DNA of 64,000 nucleotides, taken from NCBI RefSeq assembly GCF_019396345.1, contig NZ_JAHKRM010000008.1:1-64000 (forward strand), read 5' to 3'. Under the pieces are notes generated by a model. That model searched no databases. It was not told the DNA's origin and saw only the letters and a list, made by a program, of their open reading frames with translations. The translations under genes and the position numbers were made by a program. The first letter of the stretch is position 1; every line of letters starts with the position of its first letter. Positions 56,617 through 64,000 of this stretch are shown in pieces. This stretch comes from Nonomuraea guangzhouensis. Lineage in GTDB: Bacteria; Actinomycetota; Actinomycetes; Streptosporangiales; Streptosporangiaceae.

Positions 56617-57627
56617 ATGACGAAGGTGGCCGTGTTCGGCACCGGTTCGTGGGGCACCACGTTCGCGATGATCCTGGCCGAGGCCGGCAGCAGGACCGTG
56701 CTGTGGGGGCGCCGGCCGGAGCTGGTCGCGGCGATCGAGCGCAGCCACACCAACCTCGACTACCTGCCCGGTGTGGCGCTGCCGCCCTCGCTGCGCGCGA
56801 CGACCGACCCGGCCGAGGCCCTTGACGGCGCCGACTTCGTGGTGCTCGCCGTGCCGTCCCAGTCGCTGCGGCCCAACCTGGCCGCCTGGCGCGAGCACAT
56901 CCCGCGCGACGCGGTCCTGGTCAGCCTGATGAAGGGCATCGAGCTCGGCACGACCAAGCGGATGAGCGAGGTCATCCGCGAGGTGGCGGGGGTGTCCGAG
57001 GACCGGGTCGCCGTCGTCTCGGGCCCCAACCTGGCCAAGGAGATCGCCCAGCGCCAGCCCGCCGCCACCGTCGTGGCCAGCGCGGACGAGGGCGTCGCCG
57101 CGCGGCTGCAGGACGTCTGCCACCTGCCGCCGTGGTTCCGCCCCTACACCAACACCGACGTGGTCGGCGTCGAGCTGGGCGGCGCGGTCAAGAACGTGAT
57201 CGCGCTGGCCGTCGGCGTGGCCGCGGGCATGGGGATGGGCGACAACGTCGGCGCCATGCTGATGACCAGGGGACTGGCCGAGATCTCCCGGCTGGGCGCG
57301 GCACTGGGGGCCGACCCGCACACCTTCGCCGGACTGGCCGGGATGGGCGACCTGGTGGCCACCTGCACCTCGCCGCTGTCGCGCAACCGCACGTTCGGCG
57401 AGAACCTGGGCCGCGGCATGACGCTCGCCGAGGTCATCGCCGCCACCAAGCAGACCGCCGAGGGCGTCAAGTCCTGCGAGTCCGTGCTCGAACTGGCCAG
57501 GAAGCACGACGTGGAGATGCCGATCACCGAGGTAGTCGTGGGCGTGGTGCATGACGGCATGTCGCCGAGCGAGGCGGGGATGCTGCTCATGTCCCGCTCG
57601 CCCAAGCCCGAGCGCTACGGCGTTTGA
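56617..57627 (+). CDS. gpsA: Glycerol-3-phosphate dehydrogenase (NAD(P)+)
   Basis: The 336-residue enzyme has the GxGxxG cofactor motif VFGTGSWGTTFAMILAEAG (residues 6-24), VVLAVPSQSLR, VSLMKGIELGT, and the catalytic lysine in LGGAVKNVIALAVG, with SGPNLAKEIA. It makes sn-glycerol 3-phosphate for phospholipids from DHAP. It follows plsC by 4 bases and precedes ddl by 58 bases. Confidence 0.96.
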   Translation: MTKVAVFGTGSWGTTFAMILAEAGSRTVLWGRRPELVAAIERSHTNLDYLPGVALPPSLRATTDPAEALDGADFVVLAVPSQSLRPNLAAWREHIPRDAVLVSLMKGIELGTTKRMSEVIREVAGVSEDRVAVVSGPNLAKEIAQRQPAATVVASADEGVAARLQDVCHLPPWFRPYTNTDVVGVELGGAVKNVIALAVGVAAGMGMGDNVGAMLMTRGLAEISRLGAALGADPHTFAGLAGMGDLVATCTSPLSRNRTFGENLGRGMTLAEVIAATKQTAEGVKSCESVLELARKHDVEMPITEVVVGVVHDGMSPSEAGMLLMSRSPKPERYGV

Positions 57628-57685
57628 GCACATGACCGCGCGCTTGACTCGCTGTCCTGGGTACGCGCCGGTAGATTCGGACCTC

Positions 57686-58780
57686 ATGAGCAAGCCACGC
57701 GTCGCCGTCGTTTTCGGAGGTCGCAATTCCGAGCATGCCGTATCCCTCATGGGAGCCGGCAGCGTGCTGGAGGCGATCGACAGGAGCAAGTACGAGGTGA
57801 TCCCCATCGGGATCGCCCAGGACGGCAGGTGGGTGCTGGCCGCGGCAGACCAGCGGTTCGCCATCGAGGCCGGCGAGCTGCCCGCCGTCGACACCACCGG
57901 CGCGGCCCTGGCGCTGCCGTCCGGCGACGCCTCACTGGTGGCTTACGACCCGGGCAGCATCCCCGTCGAGCTGGGCGCCGTCGACGTGGTCTTCCCCGTC
58001 ATGCACGGCCCGTTCGCCGAGGACGGCACGATCCAGGGCCTGCTGGAGATGGCCGGGGTCCGCTACGTCGGCTCCGGCGTGCTGGCCAGCGCGGTGGGCA
58101 TGGACAAGGCCCACATGAAGACGGTCATGGCGGCCGCCGGGCTGCCGATCGGGCGCTATGTGGTGGTGCGCGAGCGTGACTGGCGGCTCGACCGGGACCG
58201 GGTGCTGAAGGAGGCCGAGGGGCTCGGCTGGCCGGTGTTCGTCAAGCCGGCCAGGGCCGGGTCGTCGCAGGGCATCTCCAAGGCGCACGACCGGGGCTCG
58301 CTGGAGCGGGCCGTCGAGTTCGCCCGCGAGCACGATCCCAAGGTGCTCATCGAGGCCGCCATCGAGGGGCGCGAGATCGAGTGCGCGGTGCTCGAATCGC
58401 TCGGCGACGAGCCCGCGATCGCGTCGACGCCCGGCGAGGTCACGGTCCAGGGCGGTCAGGAGTTCTTCGACTTCGAGGCCAAGTACTACCCCGACCAGAT
58501 GTCGCTCACCGTGCCCGCCGACCTGCCGGAGGCGGTGGCCGAGGAGCTGCGGGCGATGGCCGTGCGCGCGTTCGAGGCGCTCGACTGCGAGGGGCTGTCG
58601 CGGGTCGACTTCTTCTACACGCCCGAGGGAGAGCTGGTCTTCAACGAGATCAACACCATGCCCGGGTTCACCTCGTTGTCGGTGGCGCCGCAGCTGTGGG
58701 CCGCTTCGGGGCTGTCCTACCCGGCGCTGGTCGACCGGCTCATCCAGCTCGCGCTGAACCGGTCACCCGGACTGCGCTGA
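57686..58780 (+). CDS. ddl: D-alanine--D-alanine ligase
   Basis: A 364-residue ATP-grasp ligase: N-terminal VAVVFGGRNSEHAVSLMGAGSV, the ATP loop VFVKPARAGSSQGISKAHD, VDFFYTPEGELVFNEINTMPGFT with the metal Glu/Asn residues, and the omega-loop with FEAKYYPDQMS. It makes D-Ala-D-Ala for peptidoglycan. Start ATG 57686 (MSKPRVAVVFGGR); the frame extends upward to 57551 through gpsA without support. Its end overlaps the convergent DUF3515 gene by 18 bases. Confidence 0.96.
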   Translation: MSKPRVAVVFGGRNSEHAVSLMGAGSVLEAIDRSKYEVIPIGIAQDGRWVLAAADQRFAIEAGELPAVDTTGAALALPSGDASLVAYDPGSIPVELGAVDVVFPVMHGPFAEDGTIQGLLEMAGVRYVGSGVLASAVGMDKAHMKTVMAAAGLPIGRYVVVRERDWRLDRDRVLKEAEGLGWPVFVKPARAGSSQGISKAHDRGSLERAVEFAREHDPKVLIEAAIEGREIECAVLESLGDEPAIASTPGEVTVQGGQEFFDFEAKYYPDQMSLTVPADLPEAVAEELRAMAVRAFEALDCEGLSRVDFFYTPEGELVFNEINTMPGFTSLSVAPQLWAASGLSYPALVDRLIQLALNRSPGLR

Positions 58781-59194
58781 CATCTTGCCGATCGGCCCCG
58801 ACAGGTCCGCGAGGACCGAAGGGGCCTCGTGCGTGCCCGCGATCGTGACCTCGACATAGGCGGGGTCCGCGATCGCGGTGTACAGCGTCGGCCGGTCGGG
58901 GTCGGCGAACCAGCCCACGCCGTCGATCTCCTGCAGCGTGTCGGTCGGCGCCATCCGCGCGGGGCGCGGCACACCGCACCGAAGCGCGATCTCCGCCTCC
59001 CCCCAGACCGCCACGTACGGCGACGCCGGCGTGGACTCACCGCGTGCGGCGCCGTCGAGTGTCTTGGGCAGCCGCCCGGCCAGGCTCACGCAGGCCGCCG
59101 CCGCCTCGGCCGCCGGCGTGGGCGGCTCCACTCGCACGGCACCGCCGCACCCGGCGAGGGTCAGCAGGGCGAGCAGGACAGTGGTGCGGCGCAT
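58763..59194 (-). CDS. DUF3515-family lipoprotein
   Basis: The 143-residue protein has a lipoprotein signal (residues 1-16, lipobox LTLAGCGG) and the DUF3515 pattern: ACVSLAGRLPKTLDG, YVAVWGEAEIALRCGV and DGVGWFADPDRPTLYTAI. It is a conserved actinomycete lipoprotein next to ddl and thiL; function unknown. The mature Cys would be modified by Lgt (a copy lies at 17950). It overlaps the end of ddl by 18 bases. Confidence 0.9.
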   Translation of the reverse strand: MRRTTVLLALLTLAGCGGAVRVEPPTPAAEAAAACVSLAGRLPKTLDGAARGESTPASPYVAVWGEAEIALRCGVPRPARMAPTDTLQEIDGVGWFADPDRPTLYTAIADPAYVEVTIAGTHEAPSVLADLSGPIGKMSAQSG

Positions 59195-59208
59195 GAAATA
59201 GATTTACC

Positions 59209-59442
59209 TCAGATGTGCACGATCGGGCACGTCAGAGTGCGTGTGATGCCCTCCACGGCCTGAATCTGGGCGACCACCAGCTTGCCCAGTTCGTCGACGT
59301 TGTTGGCCTCCGCGCGCACGATCACGTCGTAGGGGCCGGTGACGTCCTCCGCCTGTGTGACTCCCGGGATGCCGGAAATCTCGAGGGCCACGCTCGCGGC
59401 CTTGCCGACCTCGGTCTGAATAAGGATGTAGGCCTGCACCAT
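59209..59442 (-). CDS. Lrp/AsnC ligand-binding (RAM) domain protein
   Basis: A 77-residue protein consisting only of the RAM domain of Lrp/AsnC regulators (AYILIQTEVGKAASVALEI, GVTQAEDVTGPYDVIVRAEA, ITRTLTCPIVHI), without a helix-turn-helix. Such stand-alone domains may bind amino acids and modulate Lrp proteins. Start ATG 59442. Located 14 bases before the DUF3515 gene in the same direction and divergent from thiL. Confidence 0.9.
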   Translation of the reverse strand: MVQAYILIQTEVGKAASVALEISGIPGVTQAEDVTGPYDVIVRAEANNVDELGKLVVAQIQAVEGITRTLTCPIVHI

Positions 59443-59489
59443 TACGTCCTCCCGGGCGATTCGATCACGCCGAAGGGCCACCGTACCCT

Positions 59490-60482
59490 GTGTGCGTCAG
59501 GAGGTGCGTCATCACAGTCGGAGATCTCGGCGAATTCGGAGCGGTGTCTCGTATTTCTGGACGATTGCCGCAAGGTGCGACGGTGCTGCTCGGTCCCGGC
59601 GACGACGCGGCGATGGTCAGTGCGCCCGACGGACGCGTAGTGGTGTCTACGGATCTGCTACTCGAGGGTAGGCACTTTCGCCGCGATTGGTCCAGCGGGT
59701 ACGACGTAGGGCGTAAAGCCGCAGCTCAGAACCTTGCCGACGTGGCTGCCATGGGGGCCGTGCCGACCTCCATCGTGGTCGGCCTGGGGATGCCTCCGGA
59801 CCTGCCCGTCGAGTGGCTCGACGCGCTCGCCGACGGGTTCCGCGAGGAGTGCGCGGTGGTGGGGGCGAGCGTCGTGGGCGGCGACATCGCGCGCAGCGAG
59901 CTGGTCGTCATCGGGGTGACCGCGCTCGGCGACCTGGGCGGCCGGAGGCCGGTGACCCGGTCGGGCGCGCGGCCGGGGCAGGTGGTGGCCGTGGCCGGGC
60001 GTCTCGGGTACGCCGCCGCGGGGCTGGCGCTGCTGGAGTCCGGGTGGGCGGCTTCGGAGGGGATGCCTCTCTCCCGGCCGCAGGAGGCGCTCTGGGAGGC
60101 CGTGGCCGCGCATCGGCGCCCGTGCCCGCCCTACGCCGCGGGACCCGAGGCGGCGGAGCTGGGGGCCGCCGCGATGCTCGACGTGAGTGACGGGCTGCTC
60201 CAGGACCTCGGGCACATCGCGGCGGCCAGTGGCGTGCGCGTCGAGCTGGACCCGGCGGCGTTCGTCGTGGGGGAGCCGGTGGCGGCGGCGGCCAAGGAGC
60301 TGGGGGCCGATCCGCTGGACTGGATCCTCGGTGGGGGCGAGGATCACGCGCTCGCGGCGGTCTTCCCCGCCGAGGTGGCGCTCCCGCTTTCGTGGCGGAT
60401 CGTGGGAGACGTCGTCGCAGGTCAGGGCGTGGTCGTCCGAGGTCGCGAAACTGGCCATGCCGGATGGGATCACTTTGCGTGA
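59490..60482 (+). CDS. thiL: Thiamine-monophosphate kinase
   Basis: The 330-residue ATP-dependent kinase makes thiamine diphosphate. PurM-type motifs are VLLGPGDDAAMV, VVVSTDLLLEGRHFRRDW (metal Asp), AAAQNLADVAAMGAVPTSIVVGLGMP region, and DVSDGLLQDLGHIAAASG. The first in-frame start is GTG 59490; however AGGAGG lies at 59499-59504, inside the frame, six bases before an ATC at 59511. The true start is therefore unclear. It is transcribed away from the RAM-domain gene. Confidence 0.93.
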   Translation: MCVRRCVITVGDLGEFGAVSRISGRLPQGATVLLGPGDDAAMVSAPDGRVVVSTDLLLEGRHFRRDWSSGYDVGRKAAAQNLADVAAMGAVPTSIVVGLGMPPDLPVEWLDALADGFREECAVVGASVVGGDIARSELVVIGVTALGDLGGRRPVTRSGARPGQVVAVAGRLGYAAAGLALLESGWAASEGMPLSRPQEALWEAVAAHRRPCPPYAAGPEAAELGAAAMLDVSDGLLQDLGHIAAASGVRVELDPAAFVVGEPVAAAAKELGADPLDWILGGGEDHALAAVFPAEVALPLSWRIVGDVVAGQGVVVRGRETGHAGWDHFA

Positions 60483-60609
60483 CATTACGCCGCGATTTGT
60501 GTAAGGTTTGGCGGATTTGGGGTGTGACTACCGGGAATGCTGGGACAAAGCCGTAGTAAAGGTGTTATGAAGATTGGCGGCCACTGTAACCGGCAGAAAG
60601 GGCAGCCAT

Positions 60610-62370
60610 ATGGGCCGCCACGGCACAGGTGGATCCGACGACGAGGATGATTGGGGGGACGAGGGCTCCGACGACATTCAGTTGGACCTCAGGTCCACCA
60701 CCGACCCCGCCGCGAGGTGGGCCGCCGTCCCGGATCCGACCGCCAAGAGCGCCTTCTGGGGCCCGGACGAGCAAGGTGCCGAGCCGCCAGGCTGGCCCTC
60801 GCCGCCGGACCAGGTCGAGGTGACGGGTCAGTGGGCACCGATGCCGAAACGGGAAGGCGGACCGGCCCCGGCCGGACCGGCTCCTGACGCACGCCCTGAC
60901 CCGTTCGAGACGACGGGCGCGTTCGCGCCGCCGCCGCGGTCGAAGGCCGCGGGCAGGCCTCCGGAGTCGTCCGCCGAACCCCCGAGCGCGTTCACGCGCC
61001 CGGAAGGCGCCGCAAGCAGCTTCACCCGGCCCGAGGGGGCTCCGGTTGCGTTCATGCGCCCGGAAGACTCCTTCACGCGGCCCGCAGGGCCCCCTGGGGG
61101 GCCGGGCGCGTTCCCGGAAGGGCCGACCGAGACTACGGGCGCCTTCCTACCCCCCGAAGGCGTGTTCAACCAACCGCAGCAACCTCCAGCGGGCGGGCCG
61201 AACCGCCAGGAGGGGCCGTTCGAGACGACCGGCGCCTTCACGCGTCCGCAGTGGGACGTCCCCGGCCCCGCCGGGGAGCCTTCCTCGAACGAGACGCGGG
61301 ACTTCAACGAGCCGTTCGGCGCCACCCAGGTCTTCGGCTCCAACGAGGCGTTCGGGCCGCCGCCGAACGAGCCGCCCGCGCCGGGCGACATCAAGGTGTA
61401 CGGCGCGCCGACCATGGTCGACGCGCCCACGCCCGCCTGGGCGGACAGCGGTGACAACGCCGACAACGGCTTCCTCGGCTCGGGCTGGTCGTCGGACGAG
61501 CCGATCGACGAGCCGGAGCCGCGCAGGCGCCGTGGCCGCAAGAAGCCGCCCGCCGACCCCGACGTGCTCGCCGCACCACCCAGTGGCGGGCGGGGCAAGG
61601 TGGCGCTGCTCTCGGTCGCCGCCGTGGCCGTCGTCCTGGGCGGCACCGTCGCCGGCGTCAAGTTCATGAGCTCCTCGGACGACCCGGCCAAGTGCTCCGG
61701 CACCACCTGCGCGGCCGTACAGGTCTCCAACCAGCCCGGCCCGAAAGTCACCGAGTCCGCCCCGGAGGAGGAGCCCACGGAGGAGCCCTCCGACGAGCCG
61801 ACCAAGAAGGAGAGCAAGCCCGCCGACACCCCGAGGCCGTCGGCCACGGTCAACGTGCGTACGCCGCGCCGTAGCGCCTCACCGACACCGACGCCGACCA
61901 AGACGAAGACGAAGGATCCGGTCCGGCCCACGAGAGAGCCGGTCGCGACGAGCCCCACGGAGAGCCCCACAGAGGAGCCGACCGAGGAGTCCACGACGAT
62001 CAACGACCCCAACACGGGCGCTCCCGTGGATCCCCAGTCCTCCGTCACGGCCAACCCCCTAGCCGGCGGCCAGTCGGTGAGCCTGAACTTCGACGTGGTC
62101 AACCAGGGGCTCGTGGGGTACACCGCGCACCTGGACGTCGTCAACGCCTCCGCGGAGGCGCTGCCGGCGCTCACGGTCTCCCTGCCCATCCGTGGCCGGG
62201 TGCTGGACGTGAAGGGCGCCGGGTGGACCCAGGACGGCGATCAGCTGATCATCGATCTGTCCCAGTCGCTCGACACGGGCGGCTCCACCCAGCTGACGAT
62301 CTCGGCCACGGGCCGCGGCGCCGCACCGGCGAACTGCGGCCTGGTCGGTGGGGAGTGCGCCGTCAACTAA
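60610..62370 (+). CDS. Large membrane-anchored protein with repeats and CBM2-like domain
   Basis: The 586-residue protein has an acidic start, then a Pro/Gly-rich region (residues 40-270) with repeated ETTGAF modules (DPFETTGAFAPP, PTETTGAFLPP, GPFETTGAFTRPQ) and FTRPEG modules, a basic stretch RRRRGRKKPP, one membrane helix VALLSVAAVAVVLGGTVAG (about residue 335), a Thr/Pro/Glu-rich outside linker, and a C-terminal about 100-residue domain (SLNFDVVNQGLVGYTAHLDV, WTQDGDQLIIDLSQSL) resembling CBM2. It may anchor to the cell wall or polysaccharide. ATG 60610 has AGAAAGGGC upstream. Function unknown. Confidence 0.8.
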   Translation: MGRHGTGGSDDEDDWGDEGSDDIQLDLRSTTDPAARWAAVPDPTAKSAFWGPDEQGAEPPGWPSPPDQVEVTGQWAPMPKREGGPAPAGPAPDARPDPFETTGAFAPPPRSKAAGRPPESSAEPPSAFTRPEGAASSFTRPEGAPVAFMRPEDSFTRPAGPPGGPGAFPEGPTETTGAFLPPEGVFNQPQQPPAGGPNRQEGPFETTGAFTRPQWDVPGPAGEPSSNETRDFNEPFGATQVFGSNEAFGPPPNEPPAPGDIKVYGAPTMVDAPTPAWADSGDNADNGFLGSGWSSDEPIDEPEPRRRRGRKKPPADPDVLAAPPSGGRGKVALLSVAAVAVVLGGTVAGVKFMSSSDDPAKCSGTTCAAVQVSNQPGPKVTESAPEEEPTEEPSDEPTKKESKPADTPRPSATVNVRTPRRSASPTPTPTKTKTKDPVRPTREPVATSPTESPTEEPTEESTTINDPNTGAPVDPQSSVTANPLAGGQSVSLNFDVVNQGLVGYTAHLDVVNASAEALPALTVSLPIRGRVLDVKGAGWTQDGDQLIIDLSQSLDTGGSTQLTISATGRGAAPANCGLVGGECAVN

Positions 62371-62395
62371 TCGGCCAGGTGGTTGGATGGGCGAT

Positions 62396-63190
62396 ATGAC
62401 GGTTACGACCCCTCCACGCGTGCTGACCGTCGCCGGATCCGACTCCGGCGGCGGCGCGGGCATCCAGGCCGACCTCAAGACCATGCTCGCCCTGGGCGTC
62501 CACGGCATGAGCGTCATCGCCGCGGTGACCGCCCAGAACTCGCTGGGCGTCCAGGGCTACTGGGAGCTGCCGCCCGAGGCCGTACGGGCGCAGCTCGACT
62601 CGGTGCTCGGCGACATCGGCGCGCAGTCGGTCAAGACCGGCATGCTGGCCTCGCCGGGACTGGTCGAAGTCGTGGCGGAGGCGCTCGGCGCGTACCCGGC
62701 GCCGGTGGTGGTCGATCCGGTAGGCGTGTCCAAGCACGGAGACCCGCTGCTGGCGCCCGAGGCCGTCGATACGGTCAGGACGCGGTTGCTGCCGGTCGCC
62801 ACCGTCGTGACGCCCAACCTGTGGGAGGTCGAGCAGCTCACCTCGGTCAAGGTCGAGGACGAGCACGGCCTGCGCCGCGCCGCGGACGCCATCCTGGAGC
62901 TGGGCCCCACCTGGGCCCTGATCAAGGGTGGCCACCTGCCCGGCGAGCCCGTGGACCTGCTCACGGACGGCACGAGCGAGTATCGCTTCTCCGCCCCGCG
63001 CCTGGACAACCGGCACACGCACGGCACGGGCTGCACGCTCGCCTCGGCGATCGCCGCCCGCCTCGCGCTGGGGGACGACGTGCCGACGGCGGTGGGCAAG
63101 GCGAAGGAGTATGTGACGGGCGCCATCGCCCGTGGCTTCCCGCTCGGCGACGGCATCGGCCCGGTCGACCACGCCTGGCGCTGGCGCTGA
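62396..63190 (+). CDS. thiD: Hydroxymethylpyrimidine/phosphomethylpyrimidine kinase
   Basis: The 264-residue ribokinase-fold enzyme has VAGSDSGGGAGIQADLKT (residues 9-26), AVTAQNSLGVQGYWELP, VVVDPVGVSKHGDPLL and the catalytic HTHGTGCTLASAIAARLA. It phosphorylates HMP and HMP-P in thiamine synthesis, complementing thiL. Start ATG 62396; GATG at 62387 is an alternative. The end lies 23 bases before a shared terminator with rpmB. Confidence 0.95.
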   Translation: MTVTTPPRVLTVAGSDSGGGAGIQADLKTMLALGVHGMSVIAAVTAQNSLGVQGYWELPPEAVRAQLDSVLGDIGAQSVKTGMLASPGLVEVVAEALGAYPAPVVVDPVGVSKHGDPLLAPEAVDTVRTRLLPVATVVTPNLWEVEQLTSVKVEDEHGLRRAADAILELGPTWALIKGGHLPGEPVDLLTDGTSEYRFSAPRLDNRHTHGTGCTLASAIAARLALGDDVPTAVGKAKEYVTGAIARGFPLGDGIGPVDHAWRWR

Positions 63191-63213
63191 GTTCGCGCGC
63201 CCCGGACATGGCG

Positions 63214-63250
63214 AAAGCCCGCCGCTCGGAATCGAGCAGGCGGGCTTTGG
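63214..63250. terminator. Bidirectional terminator thiD/rpmB
   Basis: AAAGCCCGCC (63214-63223) pairs with GGCGGGCTTT (63239-63248); an inner GCTCG/CGAGC stem adds five more pairs. T or A runs on both sides serve convergent thiD and rpmB. Confidence 0.85.
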
Positions 63251-63266
63251 CGAAAGTCGGAACCGG

Positions 63267-63452
63267 CTAGCGGGTGACCTTGCCGGCCTTGATGCACGAG
63301 GTGCACACGTTGAGCTTCTTCGGCGTGCCGCCGATGACCGCGCGGACCGTCTGAATGTTGGGGTTCCAACGACGACGGGTGCGGCGGTGCGAGTGGGACA
63401 CGTTGTTGCCGAAGGTCGGCCCCTTGCGGCAGACATCGCAGACGGAAGCCAC
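63267..63452 (-). CDS. rpmB: 50S ribosomal protein L28
   Basis: The 61-residue protein has both zinc cysteine pairs (CDVC and CTSC), so it is the C+ form, with KGPTFGNNVSHSHRRTRRRW and GGTPKKLNVCTSCIKAGKV. It starts with GTG 63452 (MASVCDVCRK). Actinomycetes may have a second, C- form induced under zinc limitation; this is the housekeeping type. Confidence 0.96.
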   Translation of the reverse strand: MASVCDVCRKGPTFGNNVSHSHRRTRRRWNPNIQTVRAVIGGTPKKLNVCTSCIKAGKVTR

Positions 63453-63652
63453 GGTATCGCTCCTTAAAACAGTCGATGTAGCCCTGTCCGCTTGATGCTT
63501 TCCGGGCGAAGGGCATGCCGGGACAACCGGCCAGCCAGACGAGAATATCCGATCCGCACCACTGGGCGCGAACCCGAGCACTAGACGAGCCCAAATGCGG
63601 CGATATCCTCCTGCATGAACGGTAGCGCATGCTGGGAGGTCGGAGCGCGCAG

Positions 63653-64000
63653 ATGGAGGTTCTCGACCCGCCCGCCGTACGCCGCTGGGCCCGCCTGGCC
63701 ACCGACGCGCTGGGCGGCGCCAGGGCGGAGATCGACGCGCTCAACGTGTTCCCGGTCGCCGACGGCGACACCGGCACCAACCTGCACCTGACCATGCTCT
63801 CCGCGGCCGAGGCGGTCGAGGCGCTGCCCGAGGACGTGGACGCCGCGGTGATGTGGCAGACGCTCTCGTACGGCGCGCTGATCGGCGCCCGGGGCAACTC
63901 GGGGGTCATCGTCAGCCAGGCGCTGCGCGGGCTCGCGGAGGTGCTGAAGGACGGCTCCGACCTGCGCGCCGGGCTGCTGCGGGCGGCCGGCCTGGCCAGG
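63653..64000 (+). CDS. DAK2-domain kinase (FakA-like), 5' part
   Basis: Only the first 116 codons lie in the window; the gene runs off the right end. The visible part is a DAK2 domain: LNVFPVADGDTGTNLHLTM (metal-binding DGDTGTN), LSYGALIGARGNSGVIVSQALRG, the ATP site of DhaL/FakA proteins. FakA phosphorylates fatty acids bound to FakB; actinomycete members next to rpmB and recG fit that. ATG 63653 has GGAGGTCGGAG upstream. Confidence 0.88.
   Translation, partial: MEVLDPPAVRRWARLATDALGGARAEIDALNVFPVADGDTGTNLHLTMLSAAEAVEALPEDVDAAVMWQTLSYGALIGARGNSGVIVSQALRGLAEVLKDGSDLRAGLLRAAGLAR

Noticed and set aside
59440..62400. TPP riboswitch in front of thiL or thiD
   Set aside because: No CUGAGA-type core or second conserved stem was seen; both genes start close behind other features.

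Overview
The window is chromosomal DNA of a high-GC actinomycete. Third codon positions are strongly G/C, GTG and TTG starts are common, and several genes look leaderless. Gene content (Asp23/AmaP/DUF6286 operon, DUF3515, CofC for F420, NdgR-type IclR regulator next to leuCD, C+ ribosomal protein L28) points to Streptosporangiales (Nonomuraea/Streptosporangium-like) or a close relative; the genus is inference.

Layout. (1) 0.4-8.8 kb: a leucine-carboxyl-methyltransferase-family enzyme, a sugar ABC transporter set (kinase, permease, ATPase, binding protein) divergent from its ROK repressor, then leuB and ilvE. (2) 8.8-36.4 kb: an accessory region lying between ilvE and cimA, genes that are often close together in actinomycetes. 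It holds repeat-rich spacers, gene fragments, three AAA-ATPase/PD-(D/E)XK proteins, a dead alpha/beta-hydrolase, a ferredoxin-P450 pair, a second methionine aminopeptidase, several methyltransferases and short-chain dehydrogenases, and more than a dozen transcription regulators. Many regulators sit back to back with one target gene, with a clear inverted-repeat operator between them. (3) 36.4-64 kb: mostly core genome. It contains a DsbA-like thioredoxin protein, cimA behind a branched-chain amino-acid leader peptide and attenuator, a secreted heparinase-like protein, a six-gene Asp23 envelope-stress operon, an FAH-family hydrolase with gltX, an M3 peptidase, tRNA-Gln and two tRNA-Glu genes, ndgR-leuC-leuD-HU, cofC, plsC-gpsA-ddl, thiL, thiD, rpmB and the start of a DAK2/FakA-type kinase that runs off the window.

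How genes work together. leuB, ilvE, cimA, leuC and leuD are parts of leucine/isoleucine synthesis. The cimA leader (codons Leu-Leu-Ile-Ile followed by hairpins and a U-run) suggests attenuation by these amino acids, and an NdgR-like IclR regulator is divergent from leuCD. gpsA and plsC serve phospholipid synthesis, ddl peptidoglycan, thiL/thiD thiamine. Accessory TetR, HxlR, XRE and ROK regulators each appear to control the divergent neighbour through the operator described.

Most notable: the cimA attenuator; the paired operators at 34177-34227, 32015-32104, 23956-24015, 21000-21033 and 27124-27164; the 116-bp fragment of the HD-phosphohydrolase gene repeated 6.5 kb away, bracketing three ATPase/nuclease genes; a tandem pair of AAA/PD-(D/E)XK genes of which one has lost its nuclease domain; and the alpha/beta-hydrolase with a deleted nucleophile region. 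I did not find a complete, clearly new multi-gene system; the ATPase/nuclease island at 10.7-16.7 kb is the best candidate.
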